Of a DNA stretch of 64,000 nt, positions 56,613-64,000 are shown piece by piece. A model generated the notes under the pieces. It saw only the letters and a list, made by a program, of their open reading frames with translations, was not told the DNA's origin and did not search any database. The DNA lies in NCBI RefSeq assembly GCF_016862795.1, contig NZ_BONQ01000025.1:1-64000 (forward strand). Direction: 5' to 3'. Within the stretch, counting starts at the first letter, position 1. Every line of letters starts with the position of its first letter. The position numbers and the translations under genes are program-made. Origin of the DNA: Dactylosporangium siamense. Lineage in GTDB: Bacteria > Actinomycetota > Actinomycetes > Mycobacteriales > Micromonosporaceae.

Positions 56613-57185
56613 TCAGTACCCGCCGTTGCCGCTGTCCCCGGTGACGGCCTGGGCCTTCTTCCCCTCGGGCGTGAAGGCGAACCACACGCCGCCCACGCCC
56701 TGTCCCTTGGTCTCGCCGACCTTCGTGTCCCCGGCGAACCGGTACGCGGGCCAGCTGTTGATGGTCAGCTGCAGCGAGCCGTCGCTGCGGGTGACCTTGC
56801 CGATCAGCTTCTGGTCGACGCCCTCGATCTTCATGTTCTCCACATATGGGACGTACGGCCACTTCGCCAGGCAGTCCGCCTCGCAGTTGGACTTCGGCGG
56901 CTTCGGGGTGTCCTTCTCGAAGCGGTACAGGGTCCAGCCCTTCCAGTCGGTCACCACCTTGCCGAGCGTGGCGTCCTCGTGGACCTTCACGCCGGCGACG
57001 TTCGCGGCGGCCGAGGGCGCGGCGCTGGTCGCGGCGGCGGCCGGGGCCTCGGTGCCCGCGGCGGCCGCCGGGGCCTCGGCACCGGAAGCGGCCTGGCCAC
57101 CCTTGGTCAGGTCGATCGAGTCACAGGCGCTCAACGAGAGGGCGGCCGCGGCGGCCACCGCAAGGGTCAGGACGATCTTCCGCAT
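56613..57185 (-). CDS. Secreted-repeat lipoprotein (PF03640-like)
   Basis: A 190-residue lipoprotein. Signal MRKIVLTLAVAAAAALSLSA with lipobox LSAC (Cys21), then an Ala/Glu/Pro linker. Two secreted-repeat units follow: VVTDWKGWTLYRFEKDT with NCEADCLAKWPYVPYV, and LQLTINSWPAYRFAGDT with a shortened second half. The CxxxC/W-P pattern is typical of COG4315 lipoproteins of unknown function, sometimes found with electron-transfer proteins. AGGAGA precedes the ATG at 57185. Confidence 0.88.
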   Translation of the reverse strand: MRKIVLTLAVAAAAALSLSACDSIDLTKGGQAASGAEAPAAAAGTEAPAAAATSAAPSAAANVAGVKVHEDATLGKVVTDWKGWTLYRFEKDTPKPPKSNCEADCLAKWPYVPYVENMKIEGVDQKLIGKVTRSDGSLQLTINSWPAYRFAGDTKVGETKGQGVGGVWFAFTPEGKKAQAVTGDSGNGGY

Positions 57186-57284
57186 GTTCGGTCTCCTAGT
57201 TCGCAGCGTTGCCCAGTGACACGGCGGGCGTCTCACCCCGGTTCGGCGGCCGGGGGTCGGCTGGGCGACAGCTACGCTGCGAGC

Positions 57285-57680
57285 GTGAGTGAACCGATCG
57301 ACCCGGACGTGCTGGAGTTCGCGCACCGCATGTTCGACCTGGCTCGCTCCGGTGCCGCCGACGAGCTCGCCGCCAACGTCGACGCCGGGCTGCCGGTGAA
57401 CCTGACCAACGACAAGGGCGACACGCTGCTGCTGCTGGCCGCGTATTACAACCACCCGCCGGCGGTCGCCGCGCTGCTGGCCCGGGGCGCCGACCCCGAC
57501 CGGGCCAACGACCGCGGTCAGACCGCCCTGGCCGCCGCGGTCTTCCGCCGGTCCGCGGACTCGGTGCGCACCCTGCTGGACGCCGGCGCGGACCCCGCCG
57601 CCGGTGGGCCGTCGGCCCTGGAGACGGCCCGCTTCTTCGACCTGCCCGAGATGCTGACGCTGCTGGAGCGTGCCCGATGA
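57285..57680 (+). CDS. Ankyrin repeat protein
   Basis: A 131-residue protein with about three ankyrin repeats: DKGDTLLLLAAYYNHPPAVA, ALLARGADPDRANDRGQTAL and AAAVFRRSADSVRTLLDAGA. It starts VSEPIDPDVLEFAHRMFDLA, as expected for the small bacterial ankyrin family. TACGCT (57273-57278) is six bases before the GTG, indicating a leaderless mRNA. It overlaps the next gene by ATGA. The partner protein is unknown. Confidence 0.9.
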   Translation: MSEPIDPDVLEFAHRMFDLARSGAADELAANVDAGLPVNLTNDKGDTLLLLAAYYNHPPAVAALLARGADPDRANDRGQTALAAAVFRRSADSVRTLLDAGADPAAGGPSALETARFFDLPEMLTLLERAR

Positions 57681-57883
57681 TCGACGTTCAGATCCGTGAC
57701 GACATGATCCGGCTGGGGCAGTTCCTGAAGCTCGCCAACGTGCTGGAGACCGGCGGCGAGGGCAAGGACCTGATCGCCTACGGCGAGGTCACCGTCAACG
57801 GCGAGGTCGACCGGCGGCGCGGCCGCCAGCTGCACCGCGGGGACGTCGTGCACACGCTCGGCCAGACGTTCAGAGTTGCCTAG
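57677..57883 (+). CDS. S4 domain RNA-binding protein (YbcJ-like)
   Basis: A 68-residue protein made of a single S4 domain: IRLGQFLKLANVLETGGEGK and the conserved VTVNGEVDRRRGRQLHRGDV. YbcJ-type proteins bind RNA, perhaps linked to the ribosome. The ATG overlaps the ankyrin stop, so the two are translated together. The convergent esterase overlaps its last bases. Confidence 0.92.
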   Translation: MIDVQIRDDMIRLGQFLKLANVLETGGEGKDLIAYGEVTVNGEVDRRRGRQLHRGDVVHTLGQTFRVA

Positions 57884-58842
57884 ACCAGCGCGTTGGCGAA
57901 GGCCACCGCACGGGACGAGAAGTGGCCCTGGCCTCCGTCGTGGCCGTCCCACTCGTACAGCTCCAGCTCCTTGGGCCCGCGCAGCGCGTTGTACGCCGCG
58001 AACACCGTCGACGGCGGGCAGGTCAGGTCCATCAGCGCCGCGGACAGCAGGGCCGGTGCGGTGATCCGGGCCGCGAAGTGCGCCCCGTCCACGTAATCCA
58101 CAGTGGACAGCGCGAGGGCGGCCCGGGACGGGTTCAGCCGGCAGAAGGCGGCGAACTCCGCGTAGGGCGCGCGGTCGGTGATCGTCACCGCGCGGCGGAT
58201 GTCGCACAGGAACGGCACGCCGGCGATGACGCCCGCGAGGTCGCCGGGGGAGCTCAGGCCGGCCGCGGCGAGGGCCAGGCCGCCGCCCTGGCTGATGCCG
58301 CTGACCAGCACACCCGACGCGAACGGCAGCGCCCGGGCGGTCTCGACGGCCCGGACGGCGTCGGTGATGAGCCGGCGGTAGTAGTAGGTCTGCGGGTCGA
58401 GCACGCCTCGGGTGAGGAAGCCCGGCGTCTGCGGCCCGGAGCCGTCCGGGTCCGGGGTGTCGCCGGCCCGCCAGCCGCCGCCCTGGCCGCGGGTGTCCAT
58501 GACGAGGTGGGCGTACCCGGCCGCGGACCACAGCAGCCAGTCGTGCGGGTAGCCGCGGCCTCCGCCGTACCCGATGAACTCGACGACGACCGGAAGCGGC
58601 CCCTCGACACCCGCGGGCCGGTTGAGCCACGCCTTCACGGGCTGGCCGCCGAAGCCGGTGAACGTGACATCGGTCGTGTCGACGGCGCGCAGGCCGGTGT
58701 CGACCGGGCTGAGGACGGCGGGCGCGGCGAGCCGGCGGGCCTCGTCGAGGGTCGCGGCCCAGAACGCGTCGAAGTCGGTGGGCTCGGGCGTCGCGCAGCG
58801 GTGCTGTCGCAGCTCGGCGAGGGGCAGGTCGAAGAGCGCCAT
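57880..58842 (-). CDS. Acetylxylan esterase / cephalosporin-C deacetylase family (CE7)
   Basis: A 320-residue alpha/beta hydrolase. CE7 features: MALFDLPLAELRQHRCATPE, the oxyanion segment GYGGGRG, YAHLVMDTRGQGGGWRAGDT, nucleophile elbow GISQGG, Asp in LMDLTCPPSTVFAAYN and His in GHDGGQGHF. It should remove acetyl groups from xylo-oligosaccharides or similar esters in the cytoplasm. TAGGGT (58850-58855) seven bases before the ATG indicates a leaderless mRNA. It fits the plant-polymer genes elsewhere in the window. Confidence 0.92.
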   Translation of the reverse strand: MALFDLPLAELRQHRCATPEPTDFDAFWAATLDEARRLAAPAVLSPVDTGLRAVDTTDVTFTGFGGQPVKAWLNRPAGVEGPLPVVVEFIGYGGGRGYPHDWLLWSAAGYAHLVMDTRGQGGGWRAGDTPDPDGSGPQTPGFLTRGVLDPQTYYYRRLITDAVRAVETARALPFASGVLVSGISQGGGLALAAAGLSSPGDLAGVIAGVPFLCDIRRAVTITDRAPYAEFAAFCRLNPSRAALALSTVDYVDGAHFAARITAPALLSAALMDLTCPPSTVFAAYNALRGPKELELYEWDGHDGGQGHFSSRAVAFANALV

Positions 58843-59018
58843 GCCGGCGACCCTATTACCAGGAACTTCCCAGCGCGATTACGGGTCCGACACAGGTCCG
58901 GCCCGCATATTTGAGATGTGACCGGCGCCGGACAAAACCGGAAGCCTCCCTGGATGGTCCACCCGGCGCACGGTCACGCCAAACGTTCCACATCAACATG
59001 TTGCCGCGGCTGGGGTGG

Positions 59019-59732
59019 TCAGCGGGGGGCAACGGTGATGCGATCGAGGTCGGGACACCATCTGCCGGTGGTGTTTCCGGCCTCGATCGTGTTCTGCCCC
59101 ACCTCGAGGCGGACGGTCAGTGTGACGGTCGCCACCCGGTCCCAGGCGCCGCTGGCGGGGAACCGGATCTGCTGCCAGGCGCCCCGGCCGGTGCGCAGCC
59201 GGCAGGAGCGCTCCTCGGTGGACAGGTAGGCGACGGTGACGGTGGCCTCGCCGGCGCGCTGCGCGGTGATTCCGGTGAACTCCAGGACGCGGTTGTTGCC
59301 GACCCCCGTGACGGCCCGGCCGCCCGACGCGGTGGAGACCTCGCGGACGGTCATCTGACTGGGCCGCCGGTTCGCCGAAGCTTCCGCTTCTATCGTTTTG
59401 GCAGGTGTACCGCCGGCGCTCGGCGAAGTCGTCGGCGACGACGACGGTGGGCTGCTGGACGCCGGGGCGCCGGTGACGCTGCGGCTGGGCCTGGCGCTGG
59501 GGGACTGGGCGGCGGCGGACGTCGCGGCCGCGGTGCTCTCCATGGGTGGCACGACCGGCGCCGGCGCTTCGAACGACACCTCGGCCTGGGGACGCGGGGC
59601 GCTGTCACCGCCGGCCATGGTCCGCAGCAGCAGTGCCACCAGCGCGACGACGACGAGCACCGCGACGAACACGTAGCGTGGCGGACCTGCCCTGCGCCTT
59701 CCGGTGTACGCGGGCGGGCCCACCTCGATCAT
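59019..59732 (-). CDS. Membrane-anchored protein with CBM6/35-like outer domain
   Basis: A 237-residue protein: a short cytoplasmic start (MIEVGPPAYTGRRRAGPPRY), one membrane helix near 22-42 (VFVAVLVVVALVALLLRTMA), a Ser/Pro/Thr stalk of about 80 residues, then a beta-sandwich of about 115 residues (TIEAEASANRRPSQMTVREV, VLEFTGITAQRAGEATVTVA, TRWCPDLDR-like end) resembling CBM6/35 carbohydrate-binding modules. ATG 59732 with TAGCGT seven bases upstream is preferred over the GTG at 59741. Ligand unknown. Confidence 0.7.
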   Translation of the reverse strand: MIEVGPPAYTGRRRAGPPRYVFVAVLVVVALVALLLRTMAGGDSAPRPQAEVSFEAPAPVVPPMESTAAATSAAAQSPSARPSRSVTGAPASSSPPSSSPTTSPSAGGTPAKTIEAEASANRRPSQMTVREVSTASGGRAVTGVGNNRVLEFTGITAQRAGEATVTVAYLSTEERSCRLRTGRGAWQQIRFPASGAWDRVATVTLTVRLEVGQNTIEAGNTTGRWCPDLDRITVAPR

Positions 59733-59762
59733 GCCCGGCACGCTAGCGGGTTCCGGTGACGT

Positions 59763-60350
59763 TTAGGAGTCGGGGACCCGACCGGCGGCCACCGGTACAC
59801 ACGCGGAGACTGCGATCTCGATCGACGTCAGGTGGGGCAGCCCGGCCGGCGCCGGGTCCCAGCCGGGTCCGGCCGCCGCGAACCGGGTGCCCGGGAACCG
59901 GTCCGCGAACGCGAGCAGCGTGGCCGGGTCGGCGGTGCCCGGCTGCTGCGACCACACGATCGCGGTGCCGGGCACGGTCCGCCGCACCGCCGCCCTCAGC
60001 GCGCTCCACGGCACCTCGGCGCCGAGCAGGAACGTGCCGATCCGCCGCTCGAACAGTGCCGCGGCCAGGGCGCGCAGCGGCAGCGAGTGCGCCTCGCGGG
60101 GCGCGCACGCCAGCAGGACGTGGTTGGTCCTGATGTCGTCGTGGCGGGGCGCGCTGACCAGGTCGAGACCGTGCGCGACGCCCTGGCTGAGCGCGTGCTC
60201 GACGGCGACGTCCCCGGTCACCTGGTGCAGCGCCGGGACGCACACCTCGCTCCAGATCCGCAGCACGCCGTGTTCGTCCATCAGCTCCCGGACGGTGCGT
60301 GCGACCGTGCCGGTGTCGAGCGACCGGGCCGCCTCCAGTAGCCGTTGCAT
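59763..60350 (-). CDS. MerR-associated B12-binding-type domain protein lacking a helix-turn-helix
   Basis: A 195-residue protein matching the C-terminal part of light/B12-type MerR regulators (CarH/LitR group): LLEAARSLDTGTVARTVREL, then HVLLACAPREAHSLPLRALA, LFERRIGTFLLGAEVPWSAL and RTVPGTAIVWSQ. The usual N-terminal MerR helix-turn-helix is missing; the frame begins at the first helix of the cobalamin-region cap. The classical DxHxxG cobalamin motif is not visible. It follows the LacI gene by 37 bp on the same strand. It may be a truncated regulator or a free sensor. Confidence 0.7.
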   Translation of the reverse strand: MQRLLEAARSLDTGTVARTVRELMDEHGVLRIWSEVCVPALHQVTGDVAVEHALSQGVAHGLDLVSAPRHDDIRTNHVLLACAPREAHSLPLRALAAALFERRIGTFLLGAEVPWSALRAAVRRTVPGTAIVWSQQPGTADPATLLAFADRFPGTRFAAAGPGWDPAPAGLPHLTSIEIAVSACVPVAAGRVPDS

Positions 60351-60387
60351 ACTCTTCTGTTCGTGCGGCGGGCGCTGTTTGGATGCG

Positions 60388-61392
60388 CTATGCCGACTGC
60401 CTCCTTACCAGGGTGGTCGGCAGCACCGGGCACGGCTCCGCGTGGTCGCCGTTCATGAGTGCCAGCAGCTGGCGGGCCGCGGCGGCGCCGATCTCCTCGA
60501 CCGGCTGCTTGATCGTGGTCAGCGGTGGCTGGGTGAAGGCGGCCAGGGGCAGGTCGTCGAAGCCGATGACCGCGACGTCCTCCGGCACCCGCCGGCCCGC
60601 CTGCCGCAGCGCGTGCAGCGCCCCGACGGCCATCAGGTCCGACGCGGCGAACACCGCGTCGAGGGTCGGCCGGTGGTCGAGCAGCCTGGTCATGGCGTGC
60701 ACGCCCGCGGGCCGGGTGAAGTCGCCGTAGGCGATCGGACCCGGCTCCAGCCCGGCCCGCTCCAGTCCCTCGCGGAACCCGGCGAGCCGGTCCACGCCGG
60801 CGGAGACGTCCGGCGGTCCGGCGATCGTGACGATCCGTTTCCGTCCGGTGCGGGCGAGGTGCTCGACGGCCTGCCGGGCGCCGCCGCGGTTGTCGGCGTC
60901 GACATACGGCAGCGTGCTGGTCTGCAGCGGCCGGCCGATGAGCGTGACCGGCACGCCCAGGGCGGGCAGCGTCACGACCAGCGGGTGGCTGCTGCGGCAG
61001 TAGATCAGCAGCACCCCGTCGATGTGGCCGCTGCTGAGGTACCGCTGCAGCGACGCCGGTCGTTCCCCGGCGGCGAGCAGCATGGGCATGTCGCGTTCGG
61101 CGAACGCGGCACTGGCGCCCGCGAGGACGCGGGAGTAGAACGGATCGGCGAACAGTCGTGCGTTGGGCTCGCAGACCACGGCGGCGACCGAGCGGGGGCG
61201 ACGGTCGACGGCGCGGGCGGCGCGCTGCCGGACGTAGCCGAGCCGGTCGACGGCGTCACGGACCTGCTGGCGGGCAGTGGGGCTGACTCGGGCGGAGCCG
61301 TTGAGGACGCGGGATGCGGTGGCGGAAGAAACACCGGCGAGCGCGGCGACATGGGCAAGGGTGGGGTGTTCGGCAGCGGCGGTAATCGACAT
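60388..61392 (-). CDS. LacI family transcriptional regulator (CebR-like operator)
   Basis: A 334-residue repressor. The helix-turn-helix near residues 10-35 reads LAHVAALAGVSSATASRVLN, followed by the hinge helix (QQVRDAVDRLGYVRQRAARA). The sugar-binding domain includes SSGHIDGVLLIYCRSS, VDADNRGGARQAVEHLARTG and DAVFAASDLMAVGALHALRQ. GAGGAGG precedes the ATG at 61392. TGGGAGCGCTTCCA, one base from the CebR consensus, lies 33 bp upstream, so it is probably autoregulated. It may control genes for plant-derived sugars. Confidence 0.92.
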   Translation of the reverse strand: MSITAAAEHPTLAHVAALAGVSSATASRVLNGSARVSPTARQQVRDAVDRLGYVRQRAARAVDRRPRSVAAVVCEPNARLFADPFYSRVLAGASAAFAERDMPMLLAAGERPASLQRYLSSGHIDGVLLIYCRSSHPLVVTLPALGVPVTLIGRPLQTSTLPYVDADNRGGARQAVEHLARTGRKRIVTIAGPPDVSAGVDRLAGFREGLERAGLEPGPIAYGDFTRPAGVHAMTRLLDHRPTLDAVFAASDLMAVGALHALRQAGRRVPEDVAVIGFDDLPLAAFTQPPLTTIKQPVEEIGAAAARQLLALMNGDHAEPCPVLPTTLVRRQSA

Positions 61393-61424
61393 CGCGACCT
61401 CCTCGGATAGCAAGGCGTCGATTT

Positions 61425-61438
61425 TGGGAGCGCTTCCA
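61425..61438. promoter_or_regulatory. LacI-type operator (CebR-like)
   Basis: TGGGAGCGCTTCCA differs at one base from the CebR operator TGGGAGCGCTCCCA of Streptomyces. It lies just downstream of the LacI promoter. Confidence 0.7.
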
Positions 61439-61444
61439 TACCGG

Positions 61445-61473
61445 AGCGTCGTACACGGTTTCCGCACTGTCAA
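61445..61473 (-). promoter_or_regulatory. Promoter of the LacI gene
   Basis: Minus-strand TTGACA (61468-61473) and GACGCT (61445-61450) are exactly 17 bp apart. The operator at 61425-61438 overlaps the likely start of transcription. Confidence 0.6.
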
Positions 61474-61596
61474 CACGAGATTGCCGCCAGGTTTCACCAC
61501 CGGCGTTTCGACTGTAAATTTCACCGGCCGTCACGCGGGAGATCACTGCGGTGACGGCTCTGGTGTGACCTGCGTGGATCTCCTAGCCTGCATGGC

Positions 61597-61920
61597 ATGC
61601 GTGACTGGATAGCCGTCATCATCACTGTCCTGGGCGTCCTGCTGGTGCTCGCCGGCGCGACCCTGATCCTGCTCCGGGCTCTTCCGGCCCGGACACCCGC
61701 GCCCGTCGCGGCGCCGCTCGTCGCGGACGCGGACGATGCGGCCTTTGAACCCACCCCGGTGCCGGTGGGAGCTCGCCTCGCGAGCGTCTGGAAGGAGCCG
61801 ACCGCGGCCGACCGGTTGATCTTCTGGGGCATCGTCCTTCTGGTGCTGGCCGCGATCGCCGCGGGCGCCATCACCTTCAACCTCGGCGCGGCGGGAGGCT
61901 CGGTGCCTGCTACCCGGTAG
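61597..61920 (+). CDS. Small two-helix membrane protein
   Basis: A 107-residue protein with membrane helices near 5-27 (IAVIITVLGVLLVLAGATLI) and 74-98 (LIFWGIVLLVLAAIAAGAIT) and a Pro/Ala-rich loop between. Not recognised. TAGCCT (61584-61589) is seven bases before the ATG, suggesting a leaderless mRNA. ctaD lies 127 bp downstream on the same strand; a link to respiration is only a guess. Confidence 0.7.
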   Translation: MRDWIAVIITVLGVLLVLAGATLILLRALPARTPAPVAAPLVADADDAAFEPTPVPVGARLASVWKEPTAADRLIFWGIVLLVLAAIAAGAITFNLGAAGGSVPATR

Positions 61921-62047
61921 GTCTTGTGCCCCCAGCGTTTTTGTGTCGGAGCGGGAGACTATTCTGCCTCCGAGGTGACGTGTTGATCGTGCGGGCACCT
62001 CGCGGAGCTGGCTCGCCAGCGGGTTCAACAGCCTCAGGAGGCCTTTC

Positions 62048-63784
62048 GTGACCACCGTTGCACCAAAGCCGATCGTCACCAGGCCTTGGCCGGTGCATCA
62101 GCCGGTCAAGGGCTCGGCGTTCGCTCGGCTGTTGCGCACCACGGACGCGAAGCAGATCGGCCTGATGTATCTCATCACGTCGTTCGTGTTCTTCATGGTG
62201 GGCGGCTTCATGGCGCTGCTCATGCGCGCCGAGCTGGCCCGGCCGGGTCTGCAGTTCCTCTCCCCGGAGCAGTACAACCAGCTGTTCACGATGCACGGCA
62301 CGATCATGCTGCTGTTCTTCGCGACGCCGATCGTGTTCGCCTTCGCGAACTACATCACGCCGCTGCAGATCGGTGCGCCGGACGTGTCGTTCCCCCGGCT
62401 CAACGCGTTCGCCTACTGGCTCTACGCGTTCGGTGGATCGATCACCCTGATCGGCTTCATCACGCCGGGCGGCGCCGCGGACTTCGGCTGGTTCGCCTAT
62501 GCCCCGCTCAACAGCATCATCCACTCGCCCGGCGTCGGTGCCGACCTGTGGATCGTCGGCCTGGTCCTCTCCGGCCTCGGCACCATCCTCGGCGCCGTCA
62601 ACATGATCACCACCGTGCTGACCCTCCGGGCGCCCGGCATGACCATGTTCCGCATGCCGATGTTCACGTGGAACATCCTGGTCACCAGCGTCCTGGTCAT
62701 CATGGTCTTCCCGATCCTGGCCGCCGCCCTGCTCGCCCTGGAGGCCGACCGCCGCCTCGGCGCCCACGTCTACGACGCGGAGACCGGCGGCGCGATGCTC
62801 TGGCAGCACCTGTTCTGGTTCTTCGGCCACCCCGAGGTCTACATCGTGGCGCTGCCGTTCTTCGGCATCATCACGGAGGTCATCCCGGTCTTCAGCCGCA
62901 AGCCCGTCTTCGGCTACAAGGGCCTCGTCGGCGCGACCATCGCGATCGGTGCCCTGTCGATGAGCGTGTGGGCCCACCACATGTTCGCGACCGGTCAAGT
63001 GCTCATGCCGTTCTTCTCGTTCCTGAGCTTCGTCATCGCCGTCCCGACCGGCATGAAGTTCTTCAACTGGATCGGCACCATGTGGCGCGGCCAGATCACC
63101 TTCGAGACACCGATGCTCTTCGCCATCGGCTTCCTGGTGACCTTCCTCTTCGGTGGTCTCTCCGGCGTCCTGCTCGCCAGCCCCCCGATCGACTTCCACG
63201 TCTCGGACACGTATTTCGTGGTCGCCCACTTCCACTACGTGCTCTTCGGCACGATCGTCTTCGCGGTCTACGCCGGCATCTACTTCTGGTTCCCGAAGAT
63301 GACCGGCCGCATGCTCGACGACCGGCTCGGCAAGGTCCACTTCTGGCTCACCACGATCGGCTTCCACACCACGTTCCTGGTGCAGCACTGGCTCGGCACG
63401 CAGGGCATGCCCCGCCGCTACGCCGACTACCTGGCGTCCGACGGCTTCACCACGCTGAACACGATCTCGACCATCGGCTCGTTCATCACCGGCCTCTCCA
63501 CGCTGCCCTTCCTCTGGAACGTGTGGAAGTCCTACAAGACCGGCCGCGTCGTCGAGGTCAACGACCCGTGGGGCCACGGCATGTCCCTCGAGTGGGCCAC
63601 CTCCTGCCCGCCCCCGCTGCGCAACTTCGACAGCATGCCCCGCATCCGCTCGGAGCGCCCCGCCTTCGACGCCCGCTTCCCGGCCCACGCCCCAGGTCAC
63701 TCCCTGGACGCTCCGCCGCCCGGCGGTGCCCGCCCCTTGAGCCATGAGGCCGACGGCGGCGCCACCTACGAGGAACAGCGCTGA
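62048..63784 (+). CDS. ctaD: Cytochrome c oxidase subunit I (aa3 type)
   Basis: Catalytic subunit of the terminal oxidase in the plasma membrane. The 578 residues carry 12 expected helices and the metal ligands: heme a His in [10 protein letters not shown], CuB His and cross-linked Tyr in [12 protein letters not shown], CuB pair in VWAHHMF, and heme a3/a His in [11 protein letters not shown]. The long C-terminal tail is typical of actinobacteria. AGGAGG lies six bases before the GTG. Subunit II, III and IV genes are not in the window, so it may be a stand-alone or second copy. Confidence 0.96.
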   Translation: MTTVAPKPIVTRPWPVHQPVKGSAFARLLRTTDAKQIGLMYLITSFVFFMVGGFMALLMRAELARPGLQFLSPEQYNQLFTMHGTIMLLFFATPIVFAFANYITPLQIGAPDVSFPRLNAFAYWLYAFGGSITLIGFITPGGAADFGWFAYAPLNSIIHSPGVGADLWIVGLVLSGLGTILGAVNMITTVLTLRAPGMTMFRMPMFTWNILVTSVLVIMVFPILAAALLALEADRRLGAHVYDAETGGAMLWQHLFWFFGHPEVYIVALPFFGIITEVIPVFSRKPVFGYKGLVGATIAIGALSMSVWAHHMFATGQVLMPFFSFLSFVIAVPTGMKFFNWIGTMWRGQITFETPMLFAIGFLVTFLFGGLSGVLLASPPIDFHVSDTYFVVAHFHYVLFGTIVFAVYAGIYFWFPKMTGRMLDDRLGKVHFWLTTIGFHTTFLVQHWLGTQGMPRRYADYLASDGFTTLNTISTIGSFITGLSTLPFLWNVWKSYKTGRVVEVNDPWGHGMSLEWATSCPPPLRNFDSMPRIRSERPAFDARFPAHAPGHSLDAPPPGGARPLSHEADGGATYEEQR

Positions 63785-63800
63785 CCAGTTCGACCCCGAG

Positions 63801-63859
63801 CAGCCCCGATCTCCCAAGGCCACCGTTCCAGGCCGCGGGAGGCCGGGGCTCGCTTTTTT
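63801..63859 (+). terminator. Terminator of ctaD
   Basis: AGCCCCG (63802-63808) pairs with CGGGGCT (63844-63850), with further pairing of CTCCC and GGGAG, followed by six T (63854-63859). The last 140 bases of the window show no gene. Confidence 0.75.
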
Positions 63860-64000
63860 CTGTCGCGCCTTGTGGTTCGCCGCTCCTGGTCGTCATTCGG
63901 GTGCTGCCACACCGTCGCTGAAACGACCCGGTGGATTCGGGCCTGGCCTGGGATCACCGCGACCACGGCACGGGCCATGCCCACGCCACCCTGTCGCCTG

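Noticed and set aside
61910-63823. A 637-codon open frame on the minus strand
   Set aside because: It lies wholly opposite ctaD, whose heme and copper ligands are intact. Its sequence is charged low-complexity typical of an antisense GC-rich shadow.

Overview
The window is GC-rich actinobacterial chromosome, most like a member of the Micromonosporaceae (Actinoplanes/Micromonospora type). Evidence: the block prfB - ftsE - ftsX - M23 endopeptidase - smpB - ssrA, many GTG starts, an Rv3235-family protein and a DUF6912-like protein beside pruA, several SigE-family sigma factors, a secreted GH6 cellulase with a CBM2 domain, and many apparently leaderless genes. No complete prophage, IS element, CRISPR array or rRNA operon is visible.

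Layout. 1-7.4 kb: a hairpin-rich stretch, an Rv3235-like gene, a small excisionase-type DNA-binding protein, a DUF6912-like protein, a membrane protein, pruA, an internally shortened helicase-associated/WYL protein and kynA. 7.4-17.7 kb: a large transmembrane Ser/Thr kinase, a PadR regulator, then prfB, ftsEX, its likely M23 hydrolase partner, smpB, an SRPBCC-transmembrane-CBM-like fusion, and tmRNA. 17.7-24 kb: a scarred interval after ssrA (repeat element, VapC remnant), Nudix, SnoaL-like, Uma2, an ArsR-like regulator, a secreted protein and the GH6 cellulase. 24-33 kb: metallophosphoesterase, pentapeptide-repeat protein and four ECF-type sigma factors, three of them paired with a membrane-anchored putative anti-sigma gene or mimic; an aldo/keto reductase has a MerR-type promoter. 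33-39.5 kb: divergent MFS/MarR pair, two-component system, MTA phosphorylase, YqgE.

39.5-43.9 kb is the most unusual part. A tRNA-Ala(GGC) is followed by about 1.2 kb that ends in a decayed copy of the tRNA 3' end. This interval carries a two-gene module (unknown small protein plus ribbon-helix-helix protein). A paralogous module lies in inverted orientation 2.2 kb further on, with a SigE-family sigma/anti-sigma pair between them. Each module is preceded by its own palindrome. The arrangement resembles an unnamed toxin-antitoxin family.

44-64 kb: an aldehyde dehydrogenase remnant, hypothetical secreted and membrane proteins, thymidine kinase, a GGDEF-EAL protein, a Tat-secreted GH43-like protein, a C39-like peptidase, MOSC, an extradiol dioxygenase, a phosphotransferase, an orphan NarL-type regulator beside a 16-bp tandem repeat, an M28 peptidase, a candidate structured RNA ending in a copy of the 16S anti-Shine-Dalgarno tail, a secreted-repeat lipoprotein, ankyrin and S4 proteins, a CE7-type esterase, a CBM-like membrane protein, a B12-domain-like protein without DNA-binding domain, a LacI regulator with its operator, and ctaD.

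Functional links that can be defended: FtsEX with the neighbouring M23 hydrolase (septal peptidoglycan cutting); SmpB with tmRNA (ribosome rescue); MarR with MFS (efflux control); sigma factors with overlapping membrane genes (surface signalling); and LacI, GH6, GH43-like and CE7 genes (plant polysaccharide use). All family names come from reading the translations by eye; no searches were run.
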